Positions 9,693 through 18,389 of a stretch of DNA of 64,000 nucleotides are shown one piece after another. This DNA comes from Kaistia sp. 32K (GTDB lineage Bacteria > Pseudomonadota > Alphaproteobacteria > Rhizobiales > Kaistiaceae), in assembly GCF_016629525.1 (NCBI RefSeq), contig NZ_AP024269.1, positions 5,198,501 through 5,262,500 on the forward strand, read 5' to 3'. The notes below the pieces were generated by a model. It saw nothing but the letters and a program-made list of their open reading frames with translations, was not told where the DNA came from and did not search any database. Position 1 is the stretch's first letter, and the number at the start of each line of letters is the position of its first letter. Position numbers and translations under genes: made by a program.

Positions 9693-10123
9693 CGTTCACG
9701 TCTTTCGGGTGAGGTCGCTTGGCCCGGCGGCCGGGCTTGTTCCTTGCCGCGCTCGTGCGGTCGCGGCGCGGACTTCGGGCGCTTCAGCGCGTCGAAGCCC
9801 GAGATAAGGTCTGACACGAGAAGATCGAAGGGCTGCGACAGAGCAGCGCGGCGGCCGATCAGGACATAGTCCGTGCCGGCGACAGCATGCTGGCCCGCGG
9901 CGCGGATCGCTTCGCGCAGACGGCGCCGGATCCGGTTGCGCTCGGGCGAGTTGCCCATCTTCTTCGTGACGGTATAGCCGATGCGCGCCACGCAGTCCGG
10001 CGCATCGGCGGCCGGATCGCGTTTCTGCAAGACAAAACCGCGCCGGGAGGCGCGAGCCCCTCCGGCGACGGCGAGAAATTCGGCGCGTTTCTTGAGACGA
10101 TCCATGGTCTTCATCCGATCCAT
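9689..10123 (-). CDS. rnpA: Ribonuclease P protein component RnpA
   Basis: Basic 144-residue protein that supports RNase P RNA in 5' maturation of tRNAs. The family signature RNRIRRRLREAIR is present, preceded by RIGYTVTKKMGNSPE. The C-terminus carries an extra basic tail (ERGKEQARPPGQ), common in alphaproteobacteria. AAAGG seven bases upstream supports the start at 10123. It lies just downstream of rpmH and overlaps yidC; no yidD is present between them. Confidence 0.93.
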   Translation of the reverse strand: MDRMKTMDRLKKRAEFLAVAGGARASRRGFVLQKRDPAADAPDCVARIGYTVTKKMGNSPERNRIRRRLREAIRAAGQHAVAGTDYVLIGRRAALSQPFDLLVSDLISGFDALKRPKSAPRPHERGKEQARPPGQATSPERRER

Positions 10124-10164
10124 GGGAAGCCTTTCCGGGCGCCGGCCGGCTATCCCTCCGCCAA

Positions 10165-10299
10165 TCAGGCAGTGAGCTTCTTGCGGCCCTGGGCGCGACG
10201 GGCTGCGATGACCTTGCGGCCGCCGACAGTCGCCATACGGGAACGGAAGCCGTGGCGGCGGGCGCGAACGAGCTTGCTAGGTTGATAGGTGCGCTTCAT
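10165..10299 (-). CDS. rpmH: 50S ribosomal protein L34
   Basis: A 44-residue basic protein starting [18 protein letters not shown] and ending [10 protein letters not shown]. It contains the invariant L34 core GFRSRMAT. It heads the rpmH-rnpA-yidC string, its usual place. The 260 bp upstream carries no gene and should hold its promoter. Confidence 0.97.
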   Translation of the reverse strand: MKRTYQPSKLVRARRHGFRSRMATVGGRKVIAARRAQGRKKLTA

Positions 10300-10562
10300 G
10301 CGTCGTCACCGCGCGGGGCGGCCCCTCGAATTCAATGTTTATCGTTCGGATGAGCGAGCCGTCCCGGCGATAAAATCCTCATGTCCATGGCCGGAACCAA
10401 GGCATGACGGGAAGCGTGCTCTCGTGAGCCCGGCTTATACGGACTAGGTCCACCCAAGTCAACGCGAGTCCGCCACGTCGCGCGAACGCCATTGCGCGCC
10501 CCGGCCGGCCGTGGTTTGACGCAGCGGGGCGGGTCGGCGCATCATGGCCCCTGTCATCGGCC

Positions 10563-12098
10563 GTGAGGGAGCGCCGATTGAACGACAGCAATGTGACGAG
10601 CCTCAGTGCAAAGCGTGGTCGATCCGGCGTCATCGAGCAAGCCGCCGTGCCGGATGTCGCGCCCGCGCGCCCGGGTCGTCACGCCTTCGGACTTTCGCTC
10701 AAGCTCATCCTTCTGACCGCGATCTTCGTCATGGTGAGCGAAGTGGCGGTGTTTGTCCCGTCAATTTCCGGCTACCGCGTCAGCTTCCTGGAGGAGCGCC
10801 TCGCCACCGCCGAGGCGGCGAGCGTGCTGCTCGGCTCCTCGGCGTGGAGCGACGTGCCGCGCGGCGTCCAGGACGACCTCCTGGCTTCCGTGGGTGCGAC
10901 CGCGATCGTGCTTCGGACCGGCGACGTCACCCGGCTGCTCGCGGCGGTCGAGATGCCGCCGACCGTCGACGAGGTCGCCGATCTGCGCCGCACCGACATG
11001 TTCGGATCCGCCGCCGCCGCGCTCTCGACGCTGGTCGCCGGCGAGCCAAGGACCTTGCGCGTCATCGGGCCGGTGAAGAACGGCCGAAGCCTCGAGCTGG
11101 TCATCAGCGACCGGCCGCTCCGCGCGGCGATGGTGCACTTCGCGACGAACACGATGATCATCTCCGCCTTGATCTCGATCCTGACGGCCTTCTTCATCTA
11201 CATCAGCCTGCAATACATGCTGATCCGGCCGATGCGGCGCCTGGCCCAGGCCATGGTGCGCTATTCCGAGGATCCGGAGGACAAGGCGCGGATCATCGAG
11301 CCGAGCGGCCGCTCGGACGAGATCGGCATCGCCGAGGACAAGCTCGCGGCCATGCAGATGCATCTGACCGAGACGCTGGCGCAGAAGCGCCATCTGGCGG
11401 ATCTCGGGCTCGCCGTGTCGAAGGTCAACCACGACCTGCGCAACTTGCTCGCCTCCGTCCAGCTCTTTTCCGATCGCATCGCGGCCTTGCCGGATCCGGC
11501 GGTGCAGCGCTTCGCGCCGAAGCTGATCGCCACCATCGGTCGCGCCATCGACTATTGCCAGACGACGCTGGCCTATGGGCGCGCCCGCGAGCGCGATCCG
11601 CAGCGGCGCCTCATCGCGCTGACGCGCATTGCGCATGATGTCGCAGAGGTGCTTGGCCTCGACCAGCACCCGACCATCCGATTCGAGAGCCGGATCGAGC
11701 CGGGCTTCGAGGTCGACGCCGATCCGGACCAGCTGTTCCGGGTGATTCTCAATCTCTGCCGCAACGCCGTGCAGGCGATGGACGGGGAGACCGAGGCCGC
11801 CGTCGTGCGCCGGCTGTGGATCGAGGCGATCCGGCAGGGATCGGTGGTCACGATCCGGATCTGCGACACCGGGCCCGGCGTCTCGCCCAAGGCGCGCGAG
11901 CACCTTTTCCAGGCGTTTCAGGGCGGCGTTCGCTCGGGCGGAACGGGGCTCGGCCTCGCGATTGCCTCCGAGATTATCCGCGCCCATGGCGGCACCATCC
12001 TGTTGGTCGACCATGACGGTCCGGGCGCCGCGTTCGAGATCGCGGTTCCCGACCGGCCGATCGCCTTCGATCTCGCGGCGCGCGCCAGGGTCGGCTAG
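10563..12098 (+). CDS. Sensor histidine kinase
   Basis: This is a 511-residue membrane kinase. It has a transmembrane segment at about residues 46-62 and a periplasmic sensor region. A second membrane segment (TMIISALISILTAFFIYISL) is followed by a HAMP-like region (MRRLAQAMVRYSEDPED). The H box is SKVNHDLRNLLASVQ, the N box is LNLCRNAVQAMDG, and the ATP-lid glycine motifs are DTGPGV and GGTGLGLAI. The start is a GTG. No response regulator is adjacent, so the partner is unknown. Together with the tRNA it is the last chromosomal feature before the phage. Confidence 0.9.
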   Translation: MRERRLNDSNVTSLSAKRGRSGVIEQAAVPDVAPARPGRHAFGLSLKLILLTAIFVMVSEVAVFVPSISGYRVSFLEERLATAEAASVLLGSSAWSDVPRGVQDDLLASVGATAIVLRTGDVTRLLAAVEMPPTVDEVADLRRTDMFGSAAAALSTLVAGEPRTLRVIGPVKNGRSLELVISDRPLRAAMVHFATNTMIISALISILTAFFIYISLQYMLIRPMRRLAQAMVRYSEDPEDKARIIEPSGRSDEIGIAEDKLAAMQMHLTETLAQKRHLADLGLAVSKVNHDLRNLLASVQLFSDRIAALPDPAVQRFAPKLIATIGRAIDYCQTTLAYGRARERDPQRRLIALTRIAHDVAEVLGLDQHPTIRFESRIEPGFEVDADPDQLFRVILNLCRNAVQAMDGETEAAVVRRLWIEAIRQGSVVTIRICDTGPGVSPKAREHLFQAFQGGVRSGGTGLGLAIASEIIRAHGGTILLVDHDGPGAAFEIAVPDRPIAFDLAARARVG

Positions 12099-12239
12099 GC
12101 GAAAGAAACGATGTCCACAGGGACCTCGAAATCGACGCTTGCAATCGGAAGAACGAGGCTGTAGCAATCCCCTCGTCGACGGCCTCAGCGGCCGGCGCGG
12201 CTCCCCGGGGTGTTGCTCCGAGGCAGTCGAAATCGGCAG

Positions 12240-12316
12240 GCGCCCGTAGCTCAGCTGGATAGAGCACCAGACTACGAATCTGGGGGTCAGGAGTTCGAAT
12301 CTCTTCGGGCGCGCCA
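12240..12316 (+). tRNA. tRNA-Arg (anticodon ACG)
   Basis: A 77-base cloverleaf. The acceptor GCGCCCG (12240-12246) pairs with CGGGCGC (12306-12312). The D arm is GCTC...GAGC. The anticodon stem CAGA...TCTG has loop CTACGAA (anticodon ACG), the T arm has TTCGAAT, and G plus CCA follow (12313-12316). Phage-type genes begin immediately after, so the 3' end is the likely attachment site, with the tRNA kept intact by the incoming sequence. Confidence 0.95.
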
Positions 12317-12379
12317 TTTCTTCCTTGCAAAATCCCTTACAGAACAAGGCTTTGCACGACGCAGTGCGGTCTGTCAATC

Positions 12380-12397
12380 GGGCGCAGCTTGGGCGCT
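12380..12397 (+). repeat. Box-B-like repeat, copy 0a (degenerate)
   Basis: GGGCGCA at 12380 and GGGCGCT at 12391, with an 11-bp period. It has the same layout as the eight intergenic boxes farther right, but GCTT replaces the NATA spacer. No box A lies 63 bp upstream. Confidence 0.6.
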
Positions 12398-12408
12398 CCC
12401 GCAACTTC

Positions 12409-12426
12409 GGGCGCACATAGGGCGCA
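12409..12426 (+). repeat. Box B repeat, copy 0b
   Basis: GGGCGCA-CATA-GGGCGCA, identical to the box B at 34674. It sits about 95 bp from the tRNA end and points rightwards, although no plus-strand gene follows. Box A is missing at the expected position 12346. Confidence 0.8.
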
Positions 12427-12472
12427 AGGAATTGCGGGATGCCCGGTGAAACCGAGGGATTGAGCGGGTGCC

Positions 12473-13591
12473 CTACACAATCACCGTGATGCGGTCAGCG
12501 GCGCGTGTGACGGCCGTGTACAGCCACTTCCTGGCGTCCTCGCGGAACACGGACGACTCGTCGAACACCAGCGGATAGTCGTACTGGCTGCCCTGGCTCT
12601 TGTGGCAGGTGATCGCCCAGCCGAATGTGAACTCGTCATTCTTCCGCCGCTCGCGCCAGTCCAGGCCCTGCTCGGTGCCGAAGAAAAACTCCTCTGGCAC
12701 CACCACGTCGACCGGCACGCTGCCAGGCTCGTCCAGAGATGCCAGAAGCATCTCGAGGCGTCCGTGGCGCTCATGCGAACTGCTGACTTCCCACATGCCG
12801 CCGTTGAACAGGCCCTTGGTCTTGTTGTTCCGCAAGCAGATCAACCGCTCGCCGGCCACCGGGTGCCTGGTGTCGAGTCGGCCGGCCAGCCCTTTCAGCT
12901 CACGGATGCGCTCGTTGAACGCCTGGCGGGTCTTGTTCATGCCGCAGATCAGCTGGTCGGACTCCAGCACCATTTCGCGCAATGCCTCTTTGCTGATCGC
13001 GCTGCGCGCCAGCACCTGGCTCTGGCCGTAGGTGCCGAGCTGCAGGCCGCGCCCTTCGCGGATGTCCATGCTCATGCGGATGATCGGATTGTCGGCCGCC
13101 TGCCGGTGCACCTCGGTCAACATGACGTCTGCCTTGGCGTTAATGAAGTAGCCCTCGCCCTTCACCGGCGGCAGCTGCTCAGGATCGCCCAGCACGAGGA
13201 TGCGCGTGCCGAAGCTGAGCAGGTCGACCGCCAGGTCTTCTCCGACCATCGACACCTCGTCCACGATCAGCAGGCCGGCCATCGACAGCGCGCTGTCGGG
13301 GTTCAGCTTGAACTCGGTGTGGCCGGTGAGCTCGTCCTCAATCGGCTTGTAGATCAGGCTGTGGATGGTGCTCGCATCATCGCAGCCCTTCTTGCGGAGC
13401 ACGAGAGCGGCCTTGCCGGTAAACGTGGCGTACAGGACGTGCCCGGTGACGCAGGCGGCCAGCTCCCTCGCCAGAGTGGTCTTGCCGGTGCCGGCGAACC
13501 CGAAGAGGCGAAACACCTGCGGGCCGCTCCGGTCTGCCAGCCACTGACGCACGGCTTTCAGCGCAGCGTCTTGCTGGGGGCTCCAGCTCAT
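12473..13591 (-). CDS. RecD/Dda-like ATP-dependent DNA helicase
   Basis: Superfamily 1B helicase of 372 residues. Walker A is GFAGTGKTT (31-39), Walker B is LLIVDEVSMV (107-116), motif III is LGDPEQLPPV, and the C-terminal UvrD_C_2-type segment has TFGWAITCHKSQGSQYDYPL and TAVTRAADRITVIV. It is short like phage T4 Dda rather than full RecD. It should unwind DNA 5' to 3' in phage replication or recombination. It is the last gene of the minus-strand early operon, and AGGGAA precedes the ATG. Confidence 0.9.
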   Translation of the reverse strand: MSWSPQQDAALKAVRQWLADRSGPQVFRLFGFAGTGKTTLARELAACVTGHVLYATFTGKAALVLRKKGCDDASTIHSLIYKPIEDELTGHTEFKLNPDSALSMAGLLIVDEVSMVGEDLAVDLLSFGTRILVLGDPEQLPPVKGEGYFINAKADVMLTEVHRQAADNPIIRMSMDIREGRGLQLGTYGQSQVLARSAISKEALREMVLESDQLICGMNKTRQAFNERIRELKGLAGRLDTRHPVAGERLICLRNNKTKGLFNGGMWEVSSSHERHGRLEMLLASLDEPGSVPVDVVVPEEFFFGTEQGLDWRERRKNDEFTFGWAITCHKSQGSQYDYPLVFDESSVFREDARKWLYTAVTRAADRITVIV

Positions 13592-13652
13592 AGGATTCCC
13601 TAGCGGCGCAGCGCGCCGCTGTTGTCGGTGGGTGGGTTAGGCCTGGGTGGCG

Positions 13653-14540
13653 TCACAACGCTGGGCGCGTGGCGATCAGCTTCCAGCCGCTGGGGCGCTT
13701 GGGCTGGAGGGTTTTAGATAACGCCAGCGTCACCCACTCGTAGCGCACGCCGTGCTTGAAGGCTTCCGCCCAGAAGTAATCGCCTCCAGTGCTGCTCATC
13801 AGCACATTCGCCCACTCCGGCGCCTGCTCCCAGGTCAGGCCGTCCGGCAGGTCGCCACCTGCCAGCGCATCGGAAATCTCTGCAGGGGCGACCGCCGTAA
13901 GCACCTCGCCCAGGGTGGGCGCAGGCTGGTAGTGTTCTCCGGTCGGGCCGTTCTGGCCGATCACGTCGATGCGGGCTTCGTCAAAGGCGCCACCCATCCG
14001 AATGGTGCCGAGACCGCTGCAGCGCATCGTCGGGTCATCTGGGTGCGTCGTGCTCTCTGCTCCCGGCGCATACAGGACATTCATACCAAGCGCCTTGGCA
14101 ATCGTGATCTCCAGTTGTGCGCCCTTGGACTGCGGCCAGCCTGGCAGCAGATAGATCGCCTCGCACTGCGCCAATTGAGCGATGTCAGCGCGCAGATAGT
14201 CGCCCCACTCGGCGCCATCCACGATGCCGTGGTCAGCAGGATTGACCGCATCCCATCCATCTGCTTGCAACGCCTCGGCTGCCGCGTTGAACGCCGGGAA
14301 GTTGAGGTCTGGATAGCCCGTCATCGGGCCGGCCACATAGATGCGGTTGGCGCGGGACAACGCGAGAGTGACGCCGCCGGCCTTGATAGCATGCGCGACC
14401 AGAGGCCCTGACTCGATCAGCACAGCCGCGATCTTGTGCATGGCCGTCGATGCGTCGCTGTCATCGCTGACCAGCCAATCGCTCGTGATGCGGCAAATGC
14501 GCTCGATAGGGTGCGCAGGCACCACTGTGATTTTTTCCAC
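13653..14540 (-). CDS. DUF4406 / nucleoside 2-deoxyribosyltransferase-like protein
   Basis: A 295-residue protein with a central DUF4406 core: IYVAGPMTGY (67-76), LNFPAFNAAAEAL, an acidic DIAQL and LPGWPQSKGAQLEITIAKALG. This fold is related to nucleoside deoxyribosyltransferases, so a role in phage nucleotide metabolism is possible but unproven. The C-terminal third (ADLPDGLTWEQAPEWANV) is a separate phage-type segment. The start is GTG with GGGGAAGGAAG in front. Confidence 0.75.
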   Translation of the reverse strand: MEKITVVPAHPIERICRITSDWLVSDDSDASTAMHKIAAVLIESGPLVAHAIKAGGVTLALSRANRIYVAGPMTGYPDLNFPAFNAAAEALQADGWDAVNPADHGIVDGAEWGDYLRADIAQLAQCEAIYLLPGWPQSKGAQLEITIAKALGMNVLYAPGAESTTHPDDPTMRCSGLGTIRMGGAFDEARIDVIGQNGPTGEHYQPAPTLGEVLTAVAPAEISDALAGGDLPDGLTWEQAPEWANVLMSSTGGDYFWAEAFKHGVRYEWVTLALSKTLQPKRPSGWKLIATRPAL

Positions 14541-14576
14541 CTTCCTTCCCCTTCCTGGCTGCGCCAGGTCATAGAA

Positions 14577-14603
14577 AAGGCGAGGCCAAACGGCCCCGCC
14601 TTT
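14577..14603 (-). terminator. Rho-independent terminator after HU gene
   Basis: The stem AAGGCGAGGCC / GGCCCCGCCTT has an AAAC loop and, on the minus strand, ends in a CCTTTTC run. It lies just past the HU stop codon, so the upstream operon can end here; the two genes to the left may depend on read-through. Confidence 0.65.
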
Positions 14604-14624
14604 GATTGTGCCGGCCTGAGCCGA

Positions 14625-14897
14625 TCAGTTCAGGCTGTCTTTCAGCGCTTTCGAGACGACGAACTTCACCGCGGTGCGAGCCGGGATCTGGACGGGATCG
14701 CCGGTGAGCGGATTGCGGCCCTGGCGCGCGGCCTTTTCCACCGGCTTCAGCTTGCCGATACCGAACAGGGTCACTTCGTTGGCGTCGCGCAGGGTGCTGG
14801 CCACCAGTTCGGCCTGGGCCTCGATGACGTGGGTGACGTGGGTCTTGGGCAGGCCAGTTTGCTCGGCAATGGCACTGATCAGTTGAGCTTTGTTCAT
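14625..14897 (-). CDS. HU-family DNA-binding protein
   Basis: A 90-residue HU-like protein (MNKAQLISAIAEQTGLPK...). It has the beta-arm segment GRNPLTGDPVQIPARTAVKF and the GIGKLK turn. It bends DNA and probably assists phage replication or recombination complexes. AGGAGAACG precedes the ATG. It is clearly not part of the host gene string and sits inside the phage early region. Confidence 0.95.
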   Translation of the reverse strand: MNKAQLISAIAEQTGLPKTHVTHVIEAQAELVASTLRDANEVTLFGIGKLKPVEKAARQGRNPLTGDPVQIPARTAVKFVVSKALKDSLN

Positions 14898-14960
14898 GCG
14901 TTCTCCTATGCGGCACCGCCGCGATATTGGCTTGTGGATGTTACGGTGTTGCGCTTTGGG

Positions 14961-15668
14961 TCACGGCATATCGGGCCAGTGACGATTTCCTTTTGAAGCG
15001 TTGGCCGATCTAGTCAGCAACTGTAAGTTCCCTTCCCAGTGCAGCCCGCACACCAGTCTTGAAGTGAGAGGAACTACATGATCTACCTCAAATTCAATTC
15101 CAGTCAACTGGCTAAGAGCTTTTGCTTGACCATATAATTCGCGTATCACTACTTGATTTGCCCACTCGGGCGTCGCGTTTATCAGGCTGGAGCGCCGATT
15201 CGCTTTGTAGAGGCGGAATAGGTCAAGGTTCTCGAGTTGGAATTTCTTCGCCATCGCCCTGATTTTATCAGGATTCTTCAGCCGATATTCGCGTGATCTC
15301 GCATTGTAGCGAGAGGGATCGCTGGCGTAACGAGCGCGCCTTCTCGCCTTTGTGTGTTCACTGGTTGCTCTAAATCGTTCCTTTTCGCGATTTAGAGCAC
15401 GATACTTCCGGCCCCTTTCCCTTTCAGACTCAAGGTGATTGGCATATCTCGCTCTGCTTCTGGCTCGCACTAATTCTAAATTTTTAGCAACGTACTCTGC
15501 CTGTTGTGCATCAATTTTTTCTTTATTCTCAAGGTATCTTAGGCGCGCCATGGCCGACAAGCATGGCTTGCACTTCGACGTAACGCCATACAAGCCCGCC
15601 TTCTGTTTGTGGTAATCAGAGGTAGGCTTTGTGATGTTGCATAATGTGCAAGTCTTCGTGTCGGCCAT
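14961..15668 (-). CDS. HNH endonuclease, probable homing nuclease
   Basis: The 235-residue protein starts with a zinc module ([14 protein letters not shown]...CKPC), followed by a long Arg/Tyr/Lys-rich helical middle. It ends in an HNH core: EVDHVVPL, then [12 protein letters not shown] and NASKGNRHW. Its DNA is visibly more A+T-rich than the flanking genes, as expected for a free-standing mobile nuclease inserted between the HTH gene and HU. Its architecture matches the broken gene at 56628-57379. Confidence 0.85.
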
Positions 15669-15673
15669 AGTCT

Positions 15674-15886
15674 TTATCGTCTGTACTGGCTGGTTCCTTC
15701 AACCGTCCTGTTGTTTTCCCACTCGATAACGTCGGTGATCCTGTAAAGCACGCCGCCACCAACCTTGAGGTATCGTGGCCCCGACTGGCTGCTTCTCCAG
15801 TTTGCTAGGGTGCGAACGGTGATCCGTCCGTCCCATCGCGCCGACAATTCGGTCGGGGTCAGGAATTTCTTGTCTTGCATGGCCAT
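15674..15886 (-). CDS. Small HTH DNA-binding protein (excisionase/MerR-like)
   Basis: A 70-residue protein with a winged-helix pattern: [23 protein letters not shown], then [21 protein letters not shown]. It resembles helix_turn_helix_17 or AlpA/Xis-type proteins that bind near promoters or attachment sites. AAGGATGGCC precedes the ATG. It could serve as excisionase, but no integrase is in view to pair it with. Confidence 0.75.
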
Positions 15887-15906
15887 CCTTGGCGCTGGTG
15901 TTTCCC

Positions 15907-16971
15907 TTAGAAGACGTCGCCGGCTTCAGCCTGCTCTTCAGGCTGGGCACCACCTTCAGGCGCGGCGGCATTCTGCTCTTCCACGGGGCTGCTGTTTTTT
16001 TCAGGCTCCTTGCTCTCAGGCGCCTTTTCCTGCTCGGCCGGTTTCTCCGGCTCGGCGCGCTGGCGGCTCTGGCGCGGCTGGCGCTGAGCGGCAGCCGCGG
16101 CCCCGGCCTTCGCCTCGCTGGCCAGGTCTTCAGCGGCGGACTTGCCGGTGCTCTGCGGCTCCTCGGCGCCGAAGAACTCGCTGGCAGGGGTGCCGTCCTT
16201 GAGGGCGTTGAATACGCCGGTCAGGTCGGCCAGCTCGTCCAGCAGGATCTCGTCGAGCTTGTGGCCCAGGTAGCGCTCCAGATGCTCGGTGGTGACACCG
16301 TAGGTGGCGAAGGCCTGGGTCATCTTGCGGGCGCGAACCGACAGCGGCTCCTGATTGTTGCCGGCCAGGGTCTTCTTGCACTCTTCGATCGCCGCCTCGA
16401 CCATCCACTTCGGCATCATCGCCAGAATGCGGCCGCGAGACTGCTTGCTGGCGACGTTGGCGATTTTGTTGTCGATGTCCTTCTGGTCGCGCAGCTTGCG
16501 CGGGCCTTCCTTCGTGTCCAGCACGTGCAGCACCGTGATCTGCCGGATGCTGCGGTTGTTGGTCTGCTTGTCCCAGGCATAGACCTCGATTTCAGAGCGA
16601 CCGAACTCGCGCGGCCCGGGGCCTGCTTCAATGCGCGACAGCTCGCGGTGGCCGAACTCGAAATTGCCGTAGACACGGGCGATCTCTTCGGCCAGGCGAA
16701 TGCTGGGGCCGGTGACCTTCTGGCCGCCCTGCGGCACAGAGTAGAACGCAACGCCGGCCAGCGCGGGCAGCTTGCAGGCTTCCATCAGCTCGGCGTATGC
16801 GCCGTTCAGGTCACGCGGGAACATCTTGGCCAGTTGCATCTGGCCCTTGGCTTCTGCGACGGCGCGCTCCACCTCGATTGCTACGGCGCCAGCATTGACG
16901 CCGGCAGGCAGCCCGGCGCGCTGCGCGAATGCCGGCAGGTTCTGACCTGCCTGGATCAGTTCTTGACTCAT
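15907..16971 (-). CDS. Phage recombination protein, RecT-like (tentative)
   Basis: A 354-residue protein. The conserved core is GPSIRLAEEIARVYGNFEFG, EVYAWDKQTN and RDQKDIDNKIANVASKQSRGR, then a Glu/Pro/Ala-rich tail. From memory this core belongs to a common phage family found beside exonucleases and treated as a single-strand annealing or ssDNA-binding protein. Its place between an SbcC-like ATPase and a RecE-like exonuclease supports this. I prefer the ATG at 16971 (MSQELIQ) because AGGAGACAGT precedes it; an ATG at 17010 would add 13 residues. Confidence 0.65.
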   Translation of the reverse strand: MSQELIQAGQNLPAFAQRAGLPAGVNAGAVAIEVERAVAEAKGQMQLAKMFPRDLNGAYAELMEACKLPALAGVAFYSVPQGGQKVTGPSIRLAEEIARVYGNFEFGHRELSRIEAGPGPREFGRSEIEVYAWDKQTNNRSIRQITVLHVLDTKEGPRKLRDQKDIDNKIANVASKQSRGRILAMMPKWMVEAAIEECKKTLAGNNQEPLSVRARKMTQAFATYGVTTEHLERYLGHKLDEILLDELADLTGVFNALKDGTPASEFFGAEEPQSTGKSAAEDLASEAKAGAAAAAQRQPRQSRQRAEPEKPAEQEKAPESKEPEKNSSPVEEQNAAAPEGGAQPEEQAEAGDVF

Positions 16972-17013
16972 TACTGTCTCCTGAATGGATTGTTCGGCAA
17001 TTATACTCAAATT

Positions 17014-18357
17014 TTACAGTTGAGTATCGGTTTTTACTTGAAATTCTTGATCCGACACGCGGCTGACGAAGAGCTGCAGGTCGTGGCCGATGCAGCGCTC
17101 GCGGAAGGCCTCGAAGGCGTCTTTGTCCAGCAGCTCCAGGCCGTCCACGCAGACCACGCCGAGCTCGCCGGCGCGCAGGCGGGCGATTTCCACCGCAATG
17201 TCAACCTGCTGCGCAGTGTTTAAACGGTCAAACTGCACGCCATCGCGGTAGATTTCGCCATCGCGCACCTCGAGCCCCGGGATCGGCAGAGCGTCCAGCA
17301 GCTCCGACTTGTACTTGTCGATGTCGGCCAGGGCCTTGGTCTGCTTGCCGGCGTCATCCTCCAGCACCTCAAGCTCCTTCTCCATCGTGTTGATGGTCTC
17401 CAGCGTCTGGCTGCGCTTCGCGTGCAGTTCGCGGTTGCTGCGGATCGACTCCAGCGCCTGGTTGAGCGGGGTCACGGTGTCGGTGTGGGTCTGAATGGCC
17501 TTTTCGCGCTGCTGGCCGGCCAGGCCCTCGATGCGGCGCTCCTCGGCCTGGATGGCCTCAACGTCCTTCAGCGCCTTGGTCTTGATCTCGTCGATCTGGC
17601 GCTGCGTCTCCTCGCGGATCGCGTCGATCTGGCTCTGGTTCTTGGTCTTGATGCCGTCCAGCTTCGTGCGGATGCGCTCCAGCTCGGCGTCCTTCGTCGC
17701 CGTAGCAGCGACCACCTGCTGAGCCAGCTCGTCCTCGCTGCCATCCACGCCGCCTGGCGCGTCCGGCATGGCCAGCTCCAGCTGGTTGATGGTCGCTTCC
17801 TTCTCCTTGATCGCGCGGTTCGTGCCCGTGCGATCGTCGAAGACCTGCTTGCGAACGGCCTCGATGACTGCCAGGCCGTTGGTGTCGCCGTCAGCGTGCA
17901 CAGGGATGTTTGCGATCTGTGCCAGCTTCTCGACGTCGACGGCGATAGGCATGGTGTCCAGCAGCACCTGAACGCGGCTCTTCTTCGGCGCGCGCAGGAA
18001 GTCGACCGGGTTCACCGACAGCAGGTCGGTCAGCTCCTTGATGATGTTGCCGGGCTGCTTCTGCTTCTGGCCGCCCTGGATGACTTCCACCGGGCTGGAC
18101 TTCGCCGTGACGCGTTTGCGGATGGTGGTGCCGTCGTCGAGCACCAGCACGATCTCGCCGGCGTCGGCGCCGCGGCGCAGCAGGGTCGCGTCGTGGCCAC
18201 CCTCCAGAACCGACTTGATCGCTTCCAGCACGCTGGTCTTGCCCTGGCCGTTCTTGCCGCTGATCTCGGTGAAGCGCCCGGGCTCGATCTCGGCTTCGCG
18301 GATGCCGAGGATGTTGCTGATCTTGAGGTGGGAGATTTTCATGGGTGTGGGTCTCAT
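17014..18357 (-). CDS. SbcC/RecN-like AAA ATPase
   Basis: A 447-residue SMC-type ATPase. An N-terminal Walker A, GKNGQGKTS (34-42), is followed by a long coiled coil (about residues 180-350, rich in Glu, Lys and Gln). Near the C-terminus is a Walker B-like VVCVDGLELLDKDAF. It is short for SbcC or RecN and has no hook, like phage ATPases in recombination cassettes. It lies between the RecE-like and RecT-like genes, suggesting one DNA-end-processing module. Confidence 0.82.
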   Translation of the reverse strand: MRPTPMKISHLKISNILGIREAEIEPGRFTEISGKNGQGKTSVLEAIKSVLEGGHDATLLRRGADAGEIVLVLDDGTTIRKRVTAKSSPVEVIQGGQKQKQPGNIIKELTDLLSVNPVDFLRAPKKSRVQVLLDTMPIAVDVEKLAQIANIPVHADGDTNGLAVIEAVRKQVFDDRTGTNRAIKEKEATINQLELAMPDAPGGVDGSEDELAQQVVAATATKDAELERIRTKLDGIKTKNQSQIDAIREETQRQIDEIKTKALKDVEAIQAEERRIEGLAGQQREKAIQTHTDTVTPLNQALESIRSNRELHAKRSQTLETINTMEKELEVLEDDAGKQTKALADIDKYKSELLDALPIPGLEVRDGEIYRDGVQFDRLNTAQQVDIAVEIARLRAGELGVVCVDGLELLDKDAFEAFRERCIGHDLQLFVSRVSDQEFQVKTDTQL

Positions 18358-18389
18358 TTCCTTTCGTGGTTGGGCCTGGCAGAAGTTCG

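Larger units (their letters stand above)
12317..12472. other. Left end of the prophage, presumed attL region
   Basis: No gene is seen between the tRNA 3' end and the first phage stop codon. The segment holds two tandem-repeat boxes (12380-12397 and 12409-12426) related to the dispersed box B of the phage. No integrase gene is on this side. The exact crossover cannot be placed without attR. Confidence 0.5.

Noticed and set aside
10761..12416. 551-residue min-strand frame over the histidine kinase and tRNA
   Set aside because: It runs through the tRNA gene and opposite all kinase motifs, so it is not real.
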